Of a stretch of DNA of 7,355 nt, positions 7,116-7,355 are shown in pieces. A program made the translations under genes and the position numbers. The stretch is from contig JAIOSX010000004.1 in assembly GCA_021107345.1 (NCBI GenBank), positions 1-7,355 on the forward strand, in the 5' to 3' direction. The notes under the pieces are model-generated. The model was not told the origin of the DNA. It was given only the letters and a program-made list of their open reading frames with translations, and did no database searches. Origin of the DNA: Candidatus Aegiribacteria sp. Its GTDB lineage: Bacteria; Fermentibacterota; Fermentibacteria; Fermentibacterales; Fermentibacteraceae. Position 1 is the first letter of the stretch. Each line of letters opens with the position of its first letter.

Positions 7116-7355
7116 TCGCAAGAAACTGTTCCACCACCTGACTACTTGGGGTGGTATGATTCTCCTGATCACAGCTGTTTTCTATTTCATTCTTGAACTA
7201 TGGCCCATGTGGCGCCCGGGGCTTGCAGAATTCTGGGCGAATTCCAGAGAGAGTGCCAGTCTTCCAATGATCGGTATGTCTTTTCTTTCACTCCTGCTCG
7301 GTTACTACTTCGCTCCGGCTCCATGGAGGAAAATTCTTGATGCTCTGAATATCCC
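7105..7355 (+). CDS. Unrecognised membrane protein, 5' part
   Basis: The frame starts at ATG 7105, overlaps the end of the YfhO-family gene by 11 bases and stays open to the window edge, giving 83 complete codons. GAGAG (7093-7097) is 7 bases upstream as a likely ribosome binding site. A charged N-terminus (KDDRKK, 2-7) is followed by a hydrophobic segment at about 15-33, a linker with a Trp/Pro/Arg-rich stretch (33-38), and a second hydrophobic segment at about 53-71 ending APAPWRK (70-76). This pattern suggests an inner-membrane protein with two or more helices. I do not recognise a family; it does not resemble GtcA. Coupling to the upstream gene suggests a shared role, but the missing 3' part prevents a call. 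Confidence 0.65.
   Translation, partial: MKDDRKKLFHHLTTWGGMILLITAVFYFILELWPMWRPGLAEFWANSRESASLPMIGMSFLSLLLGYYFAPAPWRKILDALNI

Noticed and set aside
7105..7355. GtcA-like lipid-sugar carrier partner of YfhO
   Set aside because: The visible residues lack the GtcA-type first helix pattern; only the position next to YfhO suggested it.

Overview
This window is a surface-polysaccharide (glycan) biosynthesis locus from a bacterium, with seven protein genes, two of them cut by the window edges. The base composition looks moderate (mid-40s % GC by eye, not counted). Start sites carry good Shine-Dalgarno sequences, genes are tightly packed with 4-base or similar overlaps, and a heptosyltransferase-family (GT9) enzyme is present. 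Together these suggest a Gram-negative-type bacterium, perhaps an uncultivated lineage. The sequence alone does not name the organism. I see no rRNA, tRNA, CRISPR array or mobile element.

Layout. (1) Bases 1-434, plus strand: the 3' part of a SAM-dependent methyltransferase. (2) Bases 500-2718, minus strand: a two-gene operon in which a GT9 heptosyltransferase-like protein (2718 to 1648) is followed by a GT4 glycosyltransferase (1651 to 500), joined by a GTGA overlap. This operon converges on the methyltransferase. (3) Bases 2719-2923: a divergent, partly AT-rich intergenic region, probably holding promoters for both directions. (4) From 2924 onward, plus strand: a four-gene chain with overlapping ends. 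It comprises an extended-SDR sugar epimerase/dehydratase, apparently starting at CTG; a flippase-like membrane protein of the LPG_synthase_TM family; a large YfhO-family membrane protein with GT-C character; and the first 83 codons of an unrecognised small membrane protein that runs off the window.

How the parts may work together (inference). The methyltransferase, GT9, GT4 and SDR enzymes would act in the cytoplasm or at the inner face of the membrane to make and assemble sugars. The two polytopic membrane proteins would handle lipid-linked sugars and transfer them on the outer face. The most notable points are the CTG start of the SDR gene, the YfhO/flippase-like/SDR/unknown-protein operon as a possible glycan-modification unit, the two cysteine clusters at the ends of the GT9 protein, and the loss of the usual paired glutamates in the GT4 protein.
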